Notes: a model not told the origin generated them from the sequence alone. DNA of 64,000 nt from Theocolax elegans (GCA_026168455.1 CM047431.1:2094598-2158597); one strand, 5' to 3'; shown: positions 11,286 through 23,278, counted from the first letter of the stretch. Translations and numbers: made by a program.

Positions 11286-13792
11286 TTTTTTCTTTTTTTT
11301 TACGCACGGAGTGTAAGACTCGGTCAGCATGACCCATACCCACTAAAAACCACCCTGCCTTTAGCCTTGGCAGGGCTCCTCCTCTCGACTGATCTTTCCC
11401 CCCTCGGAAACCGCCGTGAGGCATTACTTCGAGAGGGCCAGTCATGCCATGTTTGGCTCTTCGTGATCGGCAATAATATCACTGTCTCGTGCATGTGGGG
11501 CGGCTACTAAGGTCGCCCCTTGTACGGTCTTCTTCTTTTCTAAAATGGTTCAGCCGCCCCACAATGGATGCTGCTAAGGTCACTACGGCATCCCAACCTT
11601 CTTGCGAACCAAGGAGGCACATTCCGATACCCTCTGGTGTCAGAGGCCCCTTCCAAAAGGTTTGGAAAACACCCCTTTCTTCCGCGAATCGAGGACACCA
11701 GGACCAGGCGTGCTCCACGTCTTCGTCGACACCAGGGCAGGTCGGGCACTCTGCACTCCCGTATATACGGACGCGGAGCAGGTAACTGCGAAAACACCCA
11801 TGCCCAGTAAGCACCTGGGTCAGGTGGAAGGTGACGAATCCGTGTTTTCTACTCGTCCACTTGGTGACATCTGCGATGACGCGGTGGGTCCAGCGACCTT
11901 CGCTTGCCGAATCCCATCTCTGCTGCCACATTTCGATAGTCCTGTTTGACCACCGACTGCTACTACCACGTGCTGCTTCGCTGCTGTTTTCTAAGGTAGC
12001 CGACCTTTTCTGTACGTATCAATCCTCTCTATCGCCAAAAGAATGATGGGAGGAATTCCCGCGATCACCGAGAGGGCTATATCTGACACGGTTCTATAAG
12101 CATGAGCCACTCTTAGTGCGGCTATTCTGCAGGCTCGTCGACAGGATGCATCGTAGCTTAGGTTACTTATTAGGGCATCCGCCCAAATCGGGGCTCCATA
12201 TAAAATTACCGAGCTTACCACTGTCGCTAAGAGGAAGCGACGTGGCTGCTTTGGCCCTCCAATATTGGGCATTATGCCCGACAAAGCTCTAGCCACTCCT
12301 GCGGCTTTCGACCCTGCACTCAGTAGATGTTCCTTGAATGTTAGCCGCGCATCCAAGATGACTCCTAGATATTTTGCCGTGTACGCCGATCTTATACGTT
12401 TACTATTTACAGTAAAAATGGCGTACCTCCTTTGCTTCGTTCTGGAGATAAGTACCGCCTCGGTCTTTTCGGCCGCCAGACACAGCCCATGGGTGCTCAA
12501 CCATTCAGCCACTACCGCGATAGAGACATCTTCGAGATATTCTCATCGATGCTCCTTGCGACGACGACTAAAGCCACATCGTCCGCAAAAGCCACCATCG
12601 ACACTCCCTGTGGAAGCTGCTGCCTAAGCAGTCCGTCGTAAATGACGTTCCAAAGAAGAGGTCCCAAGACCGAACCCTGCGGCACGCCTCCGGTGATGTT
12701 ATAGGAGTGCGCGCCATCCTCGGTGTCATAGAGAAGGATTAGTTCTATGAGGTAGCTAGAGATGACTTTGCGTAGGTAGAGCGGCACCTTTAATTGTTCC
12801 AAGGACAACATAACATTGTCCCACCTAGCCGAGTTGAAGGCATTGCGGATATCCAGTGCGATGATAGCACACATGCGCCTAGAATTCCTAGTACCACCAA
12901 TGGCATTGGTGGCCAGCTCGACAACTCGACTTATAGCGTCAATAGTTGAGCGCCCTTTCCGAAAACCCAACTGATTGTCGGACTGATCGCCTTCCTCTGC
13001 AATGGCTGCTTGTAGCCTGGCACAAATAACCCGCTCGAATAGCTTCCCAGCTATATCCAACAAACACAGTGGCCGGTACGAGGAAGGGTTCTCAGGTGGT
13101 CGGCTCCCCTTTGGGAGAAGCACCAGCCTCTGTACCTTCCACCTTACTGGGAAGCATCCTAATTGAAAACATGCACTAAATGTGTCCGCAAAAATTTGTG
13201 GCACATTCAGCGCAGCGGTCTTAATGGCCAGACCAGGTATTCTATCCGGCCCTGGAGCTTTACGGATGGATATTCTCCTTGCAGCCATTTTCAGCTCGGT
13301 TATGCTCATGTCTGGCGGCGCGACTGCACTGTCGGTCCCCATTAAGCCTGTCTCGGCTGCCCGTTCCTGATGTTGTGGGAATAGGTGGCACACCGCTCTA
13401 TCAAGAAAATGTGGACACGATGGCATTGAGACGCCCCTGGGTTTGATCTTATTCATCACCATTTTGTAGGGCTTACCCCAGGGATCGCGGTCCACTTCCT
13501 TGCAAAATTCGCGCCAGCACTTGCGTTTAGCCGCTTTAATGGCAGCCTTGAGCTCTTTCCGTTTTTCCTCGTAGGCCGCGGTTAGTTCTTGGTACCGCGG
13601 CTCGTTCCGAGCTCTCTGGTGCAGTCGACAAGTCCTCAGACACTCACGGCGTAATTTTGCGAAATTCTCATTCCACCAGTAAATAGATGGGCGGCCACGA
13701 GGGATGGATTTCCTGGCCATAGTGATATCGCAAGCCGCTATTATGGCACGCATGAGTTCCTCGGCTCGTTTTTCCGGTGTTCCTTTGACCAC
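11286..13792 (-). pseudogene. LINE-A copy 1: ORF2 reverse transcriptase to C-terminus and 3' UTR (R1 clade)
   Basis: Minus-strand reading gives RT motifs in order: SYRPLCLLDIAGKLFE, GFRKGRSTIDAI, ALDIRNAFNSARW (first catalytic Asp), GGVPQGSVLGPLLWN and AFADDVALVV (catalytic Asp pair). A thumb-like region follows, then a C-terminal CPTC..H..C zinc-knuckle (in ORF 11,479-11,931). These features and the EN type in the sister fragments place it in the R1 clade. It is dead. There is a frameshift just after the FADD region at about 12,512-12,545, a second break near 11,990, and an extra A in the A5 run near 13,770. The EN half is absent here; the fragment ends at a 15-bp site (13,778-13,792) where an ORF-less element begins. 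R1-clade RTs copy element RNA at a nicked chromosomal target. Confidence 0.88.
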
Positions 13793-13854
13793 ATTGGCGG
13801 AATCCTGTTCTCAGATTTCCTGAGTTGGGAGAGGGTGAGGGACTCGGCCCCCTC
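13793..13854 (+). mobile_element. 5' tip of the ORF-less R1-type element, truncated
   Basis: About 62 bases match the start of the element at 16,262 (ttggcggaatcctgttctca onward). They then switch at 13,854 into the LINE-A 3' region, with CCCC/CTC microhomology at the join. Confidence 0.75.
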
Positions 13855-16261
13855 TCGACTGATCTTTCCCCCCTCGGAAACCGCCGTGAGGCATTACTTC
13901 GAGAGGGCCAGTCATGCCATGTTTGGCTCTTCGTGATCGGCAATAATATCACTGTCTCGTGCATGTGGGGCGGCTACTAAGGTCGCCCCTTGTACGGTCT
14001 TCTTCTTTTCTAAAATGGTTCAGCCGCCCCACAATGGATGCTGCTAAGGTCACTACGGCATCCCAACCTTCTTGCGAACCAAGGAGGCACATTCCGATAC
14101 CCTCTGGTGTCAGAGGCCCCTTCCAAAAGGTTTGGAAAACACCCCTTTCTTCCGCGAATCGAGGACACCAGGACCAGGCGTGCTCCACGTCTTCGTCGAC
14201 ACCAGGGCAGGTCGGGCACTCTGCACTCCCGTATATACGGACGCGGAGCAGGTAACTGCGAAAACACCCATGCCCAGTAAGCACCTGGGTCAGGTGGAAG
14301 GTGACGAATCCGTGTTTTCTACTCGTCCACTTGGTGACATCTGCGATGACGCGGTGGGTCCAGCGACCTTCGCTTGCCGAATCCCATCTCTGCTGCCACA
14401 TTTCGATAGTCCTGTTTGACCACCGACTGCTACTACCACGTGCTGCTTCGCTGCTGTTTTCTAAGGTAGCCGACCTTTTCTGTACGTATCAATCCTCTCT
14501 ATCGCCAAAAGAATGATGGGAGGAATTCCCGCGATCACCGAGAGGGCTATATCTGACACGGTTCTATAAGCATGAGCCACCTTAGTGCGGCTATTCTGCA
14601 GGCTCGTCGACAGGATGCATCGTAGCTTAGGTTACTTATTAGGGCATCCGCCCAAATCGGGGCTCCATATAAAATTACCGAGCTTACCACTGTCGCTAAG
14701 AGGAAGCGACGTGGCTGCTTTGGCCCTCCAATATTGGGCATTATGCCCGACAAAGCTCTAGCCACTCCTGCGGCTTTCGACCCTGCACTCAGTAGATGTT
14801 CCTTGAATGTTAGCCGCGCATCCAAGATGACTCCTAGATATTTTGCCGTGTACGCCGATCTTATACGTTTACTATTTACAGTAAAAATGGCGTACCTCCT
14901 TTGCTTCGTTCTGGAGATAAGTACCGCCTCGGTCTTTTCGGCCGCCAGACACAGCCCATGGGTGCTCAACCATTCAGCCACTACCGCGATAGAGACATCT
15001 TCGAGATATTCTCATCGATGCTCCTTGCGACGACGACTAAAGCCACATCGTCCGCAAAAGCCACCATCGACACTCCCTGTGGAAGCTGCTGCCTAAGCAG
15101 TCCGTCGTAAATGACGTTCCAAAGAAGAGGTCCCAAGACCGAACCCTGCGGCACGCCTCCGGTGATGTTATAGGAGTGCGCGCCATCCTCGGTGTCATAG
15201 AGAAGGATTAGTTCTATGAGGTAGCTAGAGATGACTTTGCGTAGGTAGAGCGGCACCTTTAATTGTTCCAAGGACAACATAACATTGTCCCACCTAGCCG
15301 AGTTGAAGGCATTGCGGATATCCAGTGCGATGATAGCACACATGCGCCTAGAATTCCTAGTACCACCAATGGCATTGGTGGCCAGCTCGACAACTCGACT
15401 TATAGCGTCAATAGTTGAGCGCCCTTTCCGAAAACCCAACTGATTGTCGGACTGATCGCCTTCCTCTGCAATGGCTGTTTGTAGCCTGGCACAAATAACC
15501 CGCTCGAATAGCTTCCCAGCTATATCCAACAAACACAGTGGCCGGTACGAGGAAGGGTTCTCAGGTGGTCGGCTCCCCTTTGGGAGAAGCACCAGCCTCT
15601 GTACCTTCCACCTTACTGGGAAGCATCCTAATTGAAAACATGCACTAAATGTGTCCGCAAAAATTTGTGGCACATTCAGCGCAGCGGTCTTAATGGCCAG
15701 ACCAGGTATTCTATCCGGCCCTGGAGCTTTACGGATGGATATTCTCCTTGCAGCCATTTTCAGCTCGGTTATGCTCATGTCTGGCGGCGCGACTGCACTG
15801 TCGGTCCCCATTAAGCCTGTCTCGACTGCCCGTTCCTGATGTTGTGGGAATAGGTGGCACACCGCTCTATCAAGAAAATGTGGACACGATGGCATTGAGA
15901 CGCCCCTGGGTTTGATCTTATTCATCACCATTTTGTAGGGCTTACCCCAGGGATCGCGGTCCACTTCCTTGCAAAATTCGCGCCAGCACTTGCGTTTAGC
16001 CGCTTTAATGGCAGCCTTGAGCTCTTTCCGTTTTTCCTCGTAGGCCGCGGTTAGTTCTTGGTACCGCGGCTCGTTCCGAGCTCTCTGGTGCAGTCGACAA
16101 GTCCTCAGACACTCACGGCGTAATTTTGCGAAATTCTCATTCCACCAGTAAATAGATGGGCGGCCACGAGGGATGGATTTCCTGGCCATAGTGATATCGC
16201 AAGCCGCTATTATGGCACGCATGAGTTCCTCGGCTCGTTTTTCCGGTGTTCCTTTGACCAC
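13855..16261 (-). pseudogene. LINE-A copy 2: ORF2 RT to C-terminus, tandem duplicate of copy 1
   Basis: Almost identical to 11,390-13,792 at an offset of 2470 bp. It carries the same frameshifts as copy 1 plus a private 1-base deletion near 14,580 that shortens the post-RT frame (14,547-14,981). The RT frame runs 16,256-14,981. The small number of differences implies very recent duplication or assembly duplication. The right end is the 15-bp duplicated site TGTTCCTTTGACCAC (16,247-16,261). Confidence 0.88.
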
Positions 16262-17360
16262 TTGGCGGAATCCTGTTCTCAGATTTCCTGAGTTGGGAGA
16301 GGGTGAGGGACTCGGCCCCCAATTCCGAGGGTCCGATATAGACCTCCTGCGATAGTGGAGGAAGAGGATTGCCACTAGTGCGCCTCGAAATCGAGTTGCT
16401 TCGTCGAGCCTATGTCGGCGATCAACTGTTTAACATGCGATATTTCTTGGTTACTATACGCTTGGTTATCGAAAATATGCCGTTAACGATTCTGCTATTC
16501 ATCTGGGCGAACTCGTCAAGGGAGACTCTACCTAGGAAAGAAGGGACGGCCGCTAAATCAAAGTAGACATCCTTCGGGGTGTACTACGTGCAGCGTCAAA
16601 ATACTGAGGCGGGCCTTTCGAGGTCTGCCTTGGGGCACATCCGGACCGAAGTAGTTTCTCATCCAGACGAGTCGCTGGGATGTCTCATAGAAGGGTGTTC
16701 CTTTCATCAAAATTCTCTTCGTATAAAGTCAGTAAGTCGAGATGTGATACACATCCGAACTGAAGGCTTTGCGTTGAGTGAGATGTTAAAAACACCGTTG
16801 CGTACAAGCTTTTGCTTGTACGCATTTTTTCTCTCTTTCAAGGGATTTTTCGAACGGTATCCCTTGGAAGGCTTATGGAAGGATTGTCGAACGTTTTACC
16901 TTTCATAAGCAATAGCGTACAAGCCTTTTTGGTTTGTACGCTTTTTTCTCTTTCAGGGGATTTTTGAACGGTATCCCTTGGAGAGCTCGTGAAGGGAGTG
17001 ACGAATGCTTTACCCTTCACGAACAGTCGAACGTTAGGCTACCTACCGCAAAAACTCCTCGGGGATCCGGGGAGTAATAGGGAGGCGTGCTTCGGCATGT
17101 CGACAGTTGGACCAGGATGACTTTACTCTGGTACGCAGGGACTGGGATCCGAGCCCCACGTTGACGTACCTCTGTGTCGAAAGTGAAACGCCAGCGTGTC
17201 CCCAGTATTGGGTTGGACTCTGCGGGGTGTGTGGTTGCAAGCAGGCTTGACGGGTGAAGCGATTTGACCCGGATGCTGCTTATGTTCGAAAGCAGAAGAC
17301 GGCGGGGAGCTAAACACCGCCGAATTCTTACCAAGAATTACGACTCTAGGCTAGCCGTGT
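16262..17360 (+). mobile_element. ORF-less R1-type element (LINE-B derivative), copy 1, 3' truncated
   Basis: Starts directly after the 15-bp target duplication inside LINE-A. Its 5' part (ccaattccgag... to gccgttaacg, about 16,318-16,485) resembles the 5' end of the full-length LINE-B at 27,541. Its 3' part (from about 17,030) resembles the LINE-B 3' UTR at 33,115-33,696. No EN or RT sequence lies between. It is cut at 17,360, where the sequence jumps back into LINE-A RT. Short ORFs across it are not conserved proteins. Confidence 0.75.
16800..17028 (+). other. Two tandem three-hairpin units in the ORF-less element
   Basis: Unit 1 has a 10-bp hairpin GCGTACAAGC-TTTT-GCTTGTACGC (16,800-16,823), a caagggat/atcccttg hairpin and a gcttatg/cataagc hairpin. 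Unit 2 starts 115 bases later at 16,915 (GCGTACAA...TTTGTACGC). It repeats the same order with changed third-stem sequences (cgtgaaggg / cccttcacg). The same pair appears at 21,768 onward and, with errors, at 19,270 onward. Confidence 0.75.
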
Positions 17361-18782
17361 AATGCGGCGGGCTTATACGTTTACTATTTACAGTAAAAAT
17401 GGCGTACCTCCTTTGCTTCGTTCTGGAGATAAGTACCGCCTCGGTCTTTTCGGCCGCCAGACACAGCCCATGGGTGCTCAACCATTCAGCCACTACCGCG
17501 ATAGAGACATCTTCGAGATATTCTCATCGATGCTCCTTGCGACGACGACTAAAGCCACATCGTCCGCAAAAGCCACCATCGACACTCCCTGTGGAAGCTG
17601 CTGCCTAAGCAGTCCGTCGTAAATGACGTTCCAAAGAAGAGGTCCCAAGACCGAACCCTGCGGCACGCCTCCGGTGATGTTATAGGAGTGCGCGCCATCC
17701 TCGGTGTCATAGAGAAGGATTAGTTCTATGAGGTAGCTAGAGATGACTTTGCGTAGGTAGAGCGGCACCTTTAATTGTTCCAAGGACAACATAACATTGT
17801 CCCACCTAGCCGAGTTGAAGGCATTGCGGATATCCAGTGCGATGATAGCACACATGCGCCTAGAATTCCTAGTACCACCAATGGCATTGGTGGCCAGCTC
17901 GACAACTCGACTTATAGCGTCAATAGTTGAGCGCCCTTTCCGAAAACCCAACTGATTGTCGGACTGATCGCCTTCCTCTGCAATGGCTGTTTGTAGCCTG
18001 GCACAAATAACCCGCTCGAATAGCTTCCCAGCTATATCCAACAAACACAGTGGCCGGTACGAGGAAGGGTTCTCAGGTGGTCGGCTCCCCTTTGGGAGAA
18101 GCACCAGCCTCTGTACCTTCCACCTTACTGGGAAGCATCCTAATTGAAAACATGCACTAAATGTGTCCGCAAAAATTTGTGGCACATTCAGCGCAGCGGT
18201 CTTAATGGCCAGACCAGGTATTCTATCCGGCCCTGGAGCTTTACGGATGGATATTCTCCTTGCAGCCATTTTCAGCTCGGTTATGCTCATGTCTGGCGGC
18301 GCGACTGCACTGTCGGTCCCCAGTAAGCCTGTCTCGACTGCCCGTTCCTGATGTTGTGGGAATAGGTGGCACACCGCTCTATCAAGAAAATGTGGACACG
18401 ATGGCATTGAGACGCCCCTGGGTTTGATCTTATTCATCACCATTTTTGTAGGGCTTTACCCCAGGGATCGCGGGTCCACTTCCTTGCAAAAATTCGCGCC
18501 AGCACTTGCGTTTAGCCGCTTTAAGGGCAAGCCTTGAGCTCTTTTCCGTTTTTCTCGTAGGCCGCGGTTAGGTTCTTGGGTACCGCGGCTCGTTCCGAGC
18601 TCTCGGTGCAGTTCGACAAGTCCCTCAGACACTCACGGCGTAATTTTGCGAAATTCTCATTCCACCATTAAATAATTGGGCGGCCACGAGGGATGGATTT
18701 CCTGGCCATAGTGATATCGCAAGCGCTATTATGGCACGCATGAGTTCCTCGGCTCGTTTTTTCCGGTGTTCCCTTTGACCAC
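17361..18782 (-). pseudogene. LINE-A copy 3: RT core only
   Basis: Matches copy 2 from about 14,860 to 16,261. It retains all main RT motifs up to about 18,443 (ALDIRNAF, GGVPQGSVLG, FADD), but the post-RT part and 3' UTR are missing; the left edge is a 2-base microhomology join at 17,360. From 18,443 onward it is peppered with single-base insertions and deletions, mostly in homopolymers, and no long frame survives. The right edge is the target-site copy at 18,767-18,782, with one extra C. Confidence 0.85.
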
Positions 18783-20073
18783 TTGGCGGAATCCTGGTTT
18801 CTCAGATTTCCTGAGTTGGGAGAGGGTGAGGTACTCGGCCCCCAATTCCGAGGGTCCGATATAGACCTCCCTGCGATAGTGGAGGAAGAGGATTGCCACT
18901 AGTGCGCCTCGAAATCGAGTTGCTGCGTCGAGCCTATGTCGGGGCGATCAACTGTTTAACATGCGATATTTCTTGGTTACTATACGCTTGGTTATCGAAA
19001 AATATGCCGTTACGATTCTGCTATTCATCTGGGCGAACTCGTCAAGTGGAGGACTCTACCTAGGAAAGGAGGACGGGCCGCTAAGATCAAAGTAGACATC
19101 CTTCGGGTGTACTACTGCAGCGTCAAAATACTGAGGCGGGCCTTTCGAGGTCTGCCTTGGGCACATCCGGACTCGAAGTAAGTTTTCTCATCCAGACGAG
19201 TCGCTGGGATGTCCCATAGAAGGGTGTTCCTTCATCAAAATTCTCTTCGTATAAAGTCAGTATAAAAGTCAAGCTTTTGCTTGTACTCATTTTCTCTCTT
19301 TCAAGGGGATTTTGCGAACGGTATCCCTTGGAAGGCTTTGGAAGGATTGTCGAACGTTTTACCTTTCATAAGCAATAGCGTACAAGCCTTTTTGGTTTGT
19401 ACGCTTTTTCTCTTTCAGGGGATTTTTGAACGTATCCCTTGGAGAGCTCGTGAAGGGAGTGACGAATGCTTTACCCTTCACGAACAGTCGAACGTTAGGC
19501 GTACCTACCGCAAAAACTCCTCGGGATCCGGGGAGTAATAGGGAGGCGTGCTTCGGCATGTCGACAGTTTGGACCAGATGACTTTACTCTGGTACGCAGG
19601 GACTGGGGATCCGAGCCCCACGTTGACGTACCTCCTGTGTCGAAAGTGAAACGCCAGCGTGTCCCCAGTATTGGGTTGGACATCTGCGGGGTGTGTGGTG
19701 TGCAAGCAGGCTTGACGGGTGAAGCGATTTTGACCCGGATGCTGCTTTATGTTCGAAAGCAGAAGACGGCGGGGAGCTAAACCACCGGCCAGAATTCTTA
19801 CCAAGAATTACGACTCTAGGCTAGCCGTTGTAATGCGCGGGGCTGTAGTAAGGATTTTGGTACACTTAGTGGCCTCTCATCGAGGTTAATCGATGCGCGT
19901 TGGGGCTCTCATGAAGCCTCACTTTTCGATGGGGAAAACTCTAGGCACCCATCGCCGACGAATGAAACCGCCGAGCTGTGGGGCTTGTTGACGAGAGCTC
20001 CGGGGCAGCAAATACTGCGGATTGATGCGGTGATATTGCCCTAAGGAAAGACTCTAAGACACTCATAGAATAC
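18783..20073 (+). mobile_element. ORF-less R1-type element, copy 2, complete with both target-site copies
   Basis: A complete unit of about 1.29 kb lies between TGTTCCCTTTGACCAC (18,767-18,782) and TGTTCCTTTGACCAC (20,074-20,088). Left of it is the RT half of LINE-A and right of it the EN half, both minus strand, so this is an insertion into LINE-A ORF2. It has LINE-B-like 5' and 3' ends and no coding capacity. The sequence is error-rich by comparison with copies at 16,262 and 21,629, so exact length is uncertain. Confidence 0.75.
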
Positions 20074-20781
20074 TGTTCCTTTGACCACCGGAACTTTCAG
20101 CGACTTCTGCTATGGAGCAGAGGAACATTTCTCGGTCAAAGGTAGACGGTACCCATCTCTTGTATTGGAAGCTTTTGTTCAGACCTGCTGCCCTGTTAAT
20201 CATTAATTGGAGCTCGTACACGAGTGCTTGATGGTCGCTCCCCGTGTAGCGATCACTAACTTTCCAGGTAAACCCTCTCTTTATTAATCTGGGATCGATG
20301 AAGGTTAGGTCTACTATAGACGACCTCACCGCCTTGGTAAAATTGGGCGTCGTTCCAGTATTAGCAATCTCCAACTCCAATATCGCAAAGACCTCGAGGA
20401 GTGTACGACCACGAGTGTTCGTTTTCTTACTGCCCCATTCTGTCGCCCAGGCATTAAAATCCCCTCCGATGACTATTGGCAATCGGGAGGACCTTGCACT
20501 AGTAACGATGGCATCAAGGGATCCCAGAAATCCGTCGATGTTATCACTGGGTGGGAGGTAGCAACTGTATATTCGCATACCCGCCACCTCCACCCACGTA
20601 AAATTGGGGAAGGGAGCGACCATGCTCTGCCAGTGGCATCACTCACCCATTTCAATTCATTGAGATCCCTGTACTCCTCGCTGACGATAACAATGTCGGC
20701 CTGCACTTCTCTGACCAACTGTGACAGCAGATCCTGGGCCACAGCACAGTGGTTTAGGTTGATTTGTAGCACCCTAACCAT
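20074..20781 (-). pseudogene. LINE-A EN domain (start of ORF2), copy A
   Basis: Minus-strand reading begins with ATG at 20,781 (VRVLQINLNHCAVAQDLL), overlapping the end of ORF1 by 8 bases (ATGGTTAG). It continues as an apurinic-type endonuclease with YSCYLPPSDN, GGDFNAWATEWGS (catalytic Asp/Asn), SSIVDLTFID and SDHQALVYEL (Asp-His). The frame breaks between DATGRA and MVAPFPN at about 20,615, where some 25 residues expected in the family are missing. All three copies share this deletion. The domain nicks the target DNA in the family; this copy is inactive. It ends at the 15-bp insertion site. Confidence 0.85.
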
Positions 20782-21631
20782 TTCTGTCAGATGCTTTAAC
20801 CCTAGGTGCGGCTATGTTCTTATCCGCCGCGCAATCCACTGCTTTGTGGCCCTCTTGGCCGCACCGGAAACACTGCGATGATCGGTCGACTGCGCTTTTG
20901 CAAGCCTTTGCGAAGTGACCGACCTCGTGGCATCGGTAACAACGCGTGATCGGCTCGCGGAGCCGAACCCTGCAGTTGACCCAGCCTATCCGAAGCTTCC
21001 CATTCTGTAGCAGCTTTTTTGCTCCCGATGTGGGAAGGACACTGGTCATCTGAGTGCCTCCATATGACCTTCTCAGCTTTATATTCCCAGAAGGTACCAT
21101 ATTTGGTCCGATCACCACAGAGATTGCCTCTGCCACTTCCTCCGCCGTCGTGGCCTCGTCCATGTCCTTTATAGTAATAAACTCTTTGTGGGTCAGCATC
21201 TGGACACCTGCTAATCCACGTAATGTGGACGAGACCGCTGCCTCGAGATCTGGAGTTCCTACGCCAGGTCTTCCAAGCTCAATCAGCAGATCTTCTCCTC
21301 TGGTACGCAGTATACGGGAGACTCTTTCTCCCAGCAGCTTGAGGTTTGGCGCGGCCCGTGTTTGCCGAAGAATGTCGTCATAGGCTCGACCTCCTGACAC
21401 TTTAATCTTAATGGCGTCGGGACGAGCTTGGTCCCCCCCAAAATCCGTGGGACTAGCACTGACCACAGGGGCTTTCACCGGATCGGAATCAGTGGCGGGA
21501 TTTGACAGAACTGCCGTGCCTGCTTGGGGTAGTGTTGTTATAACCTCACTATCCATAATTGGTTTAATTTCGGGGTGCCTTCCCCTATCTGGTTTTGGTT
21601 CGCCCCGAATATTTGATTTTTTCGGTACCAT
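20774..21631 (-). CDS. LINE-A ORF1 (Gag-like, CCHC zinc knuckles), copy A
   Basis: The natural start is probably the ATG at 21,631 (MVPKKSNIRG); the open frame extends further upstream only because of a rearrangement join. The C-terminal half has a conserved R1-type ORF1 core (ITIKDMDEATTAEEV ... GWVNCRVR). Two knuckles follow: CYRCHEVGHFAKAC and CFRCGQEGHKAVDC, both C-x2-C-x4-H-x4-C. ORF1 proteins bind element RNA. The frame is intact, though ORF2 of the same element is broken. Upstream sequence is replaced by ORF-less element DNA through a CATCCA microhomology at 21,629-21,634. Confidence 0.85.
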   Translation of the reverse strand: MVPKKSNIRGEPKPDRGRHPEIKPIMDSEVITTLPQAGTAVLSNPATDSDPVKAPVVSASPTDFGGDQARPDAIKIKVSGGRAYDDILRQTRAAPNLKLLGERVSRILRTRGEDLLIELGRPGVGTPDLEAAVSSTLRGLAGVQMLTHKEFITIKDMDEATTAEEVAEAISVVIGPNMVPSGNIKLRRSYGGTQMTSVLPTSGAKKLLQNGKLRIGWVNCRVRLREPITRCYRCHEVGHFAKACKSAVDRSSQCFRCGQEGHKAVDCAADKNIAAPRVKASDRNG

Positions 21632-22570
21632 CCAGACGAGTCGCTGGGATGTCTCATAGAAGGGTGTTCCTTTCATCAAAATTCTCTTCGTATAAAGTCA
21701 GTAAGTCGAGATGTGATACACATCCGAACTGAAGGCTTTGCGTTGAGTGAGATGTTAAAAACACCGTTGCGTACAAGCTTTTGCTTGTACGCATTTTTTC
21801 TCTCTTTCAAGGGATTTTTCGAACGGTATCCCTTGGAAGGCTTATGGAAGGATTGTCGAACGTTTTACCTTTCATAAGCAATAGCGTACAAGCCTTTTTG
21901 GTTTGTACGCTTTTTTCTCTTTCAGGGGATTTTTGAACGGTATCCCTTGGAGAGCTCGTGAAGGGAGTGACGAATGCTTTACCCTTCACGAACAGTCGAA
22001 CGTTAGGCTACCTACCGCAAAAACTCCTCGGGGATCCGGGGAGTAATAGGGAGGCGTGCTTCGGCATGTCGACAGTTGGACCAGGATGACTTTACTCTGG
22101 TACGCAGGGACTGGGATCCGAGCCCCACGTTGACGTACCTCTGTGTCGAAAGTGAAACGCCAGCGTGTCCCCAGTATTGGGTTGGACTCTGCGGGGTGTG
22201 TGGTTGCAAGCAGGCTTGACGGGTGAAGCGATTTGACCCGGATGCTGCTTATGTTCGAAAGCAGAAGACGGCGGGGAGCTAAACACCGCCGAATTCTTAC
22301 CAAGAATTACGACTCTAGGCTAGCCGTGTAATGCGGCGGGCTGTAGTAAGGAGTTTTGGTACACTTAGTGGCCTCTCATCGAGGTTAATCGATGCCGTTG
22401 GGGCTCTCATGAGAGCCTCACTTTTCGATGGGGAAACTCTAGGCACCATCGCCGACGAATGAAACCGCCGAGCTGTGGGGCTTGTTGACGAGAGCTCCGG
22501 GGCAGCAAATACTGCGGATTGATGCGGTGATATTGCCCTAAGGAAAGACTCTAAGACACTCATAGAATAC
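21629..22570 (+). mobile_element. ORF-less R1-type element, copy 3, 5' truncated
   Basis: Begins inside the element (catccagacgagtcgctggg, as at 16,660) and runs to its 3' end at the target copy 22,571-22,585. Sequence is clean and serves as the reference for the damaged copy at 18,783-20,073. It contains both three-hairpin units and the full 3' UTR-like segment. Confidence 0.8.
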
Positions 22571-23278
22571 TGTTCCTTTGACCACCGGAACTTTCAGCGA
22601 CTTCTGCTATGGAGCAGAGGAACATTTCTCGGTCAAAGGTAGACGGTACCCATCTCTTGTATTGGAAGCTTTTGTTCAGACCTGCTGCCCTGTTAATCAT
22701 TAATTGGAGCTCGTACACGAGTGCTTGATGGTCGCTCCCCGTGTAGCGATCACTAACTTTCCAGGTAAACCCTCTCTTTATTAATCTGGGATCGATGAAG
22801 GTTAGGTCTACTATAGACGACCTCACCGCCTTGGTAAAATTGGGCGTCGTTCCAGTATTAGCAATCTCCAACTCCAATATCGCAAAGACCTCGAGGAGTG
22901 TACGACCACGAGTGTTCGTTTTCTTACTGCCCCATTCTGTCGCCCAGGCATTAAAATCCCCTCCGATGACTATTGGCAATCGGGAGGACCTTGCACTAGT
23001 AACGATGGCATCAAGGGATCCCAGAAATCCGTCGATGTTATCACTGGGTGGGAGGTAGCAACTGTATATTCGCATACCCGCCACCTCCACCCACGTAAAA
23101 TTGGGGAAGGGAGCGACCATGCTCTGCCAGTGGCATCACTCACCCATTTCAATTCATTGAGATCCCTGTACTCCTCGCTGACGATAACAATGTCGGCCTG
23201 CACTTCTCTGACCAACTGTGACAGCAGATCCTGGGCCACAGCACAGTGGTTTAGGTTGATTTGTAGCACCCTAACCAT
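22571..23278 (-). pseudogene. LINE-A EN domain, copy B
   Basis: Practically identical to copy A at an offset of 2497 bp, with the same missing internal segment (frames 23,278-22,970 and 23,120-22,560). EN motifs GGDFNAWATEWGS and SDHQALVYEL are retained. Confidence 0.85.

Noticed and set aside
11489..13370. Plus-strand frames of 60-120 codons opposite the LINE-A RT
   Set aside because: They mirror the minus-strand coding sequence, recur only because the element is duplicated, and show no domain.
17017..17334. Minus-strand 105-codon frame repeated at 21,986 and similar ones at 33,127, 38,753 and 41,021
   Set aside because: Antisense of the structured 3' UTR of LINE-B type elements. It is preserved only because those segments are duplicates.
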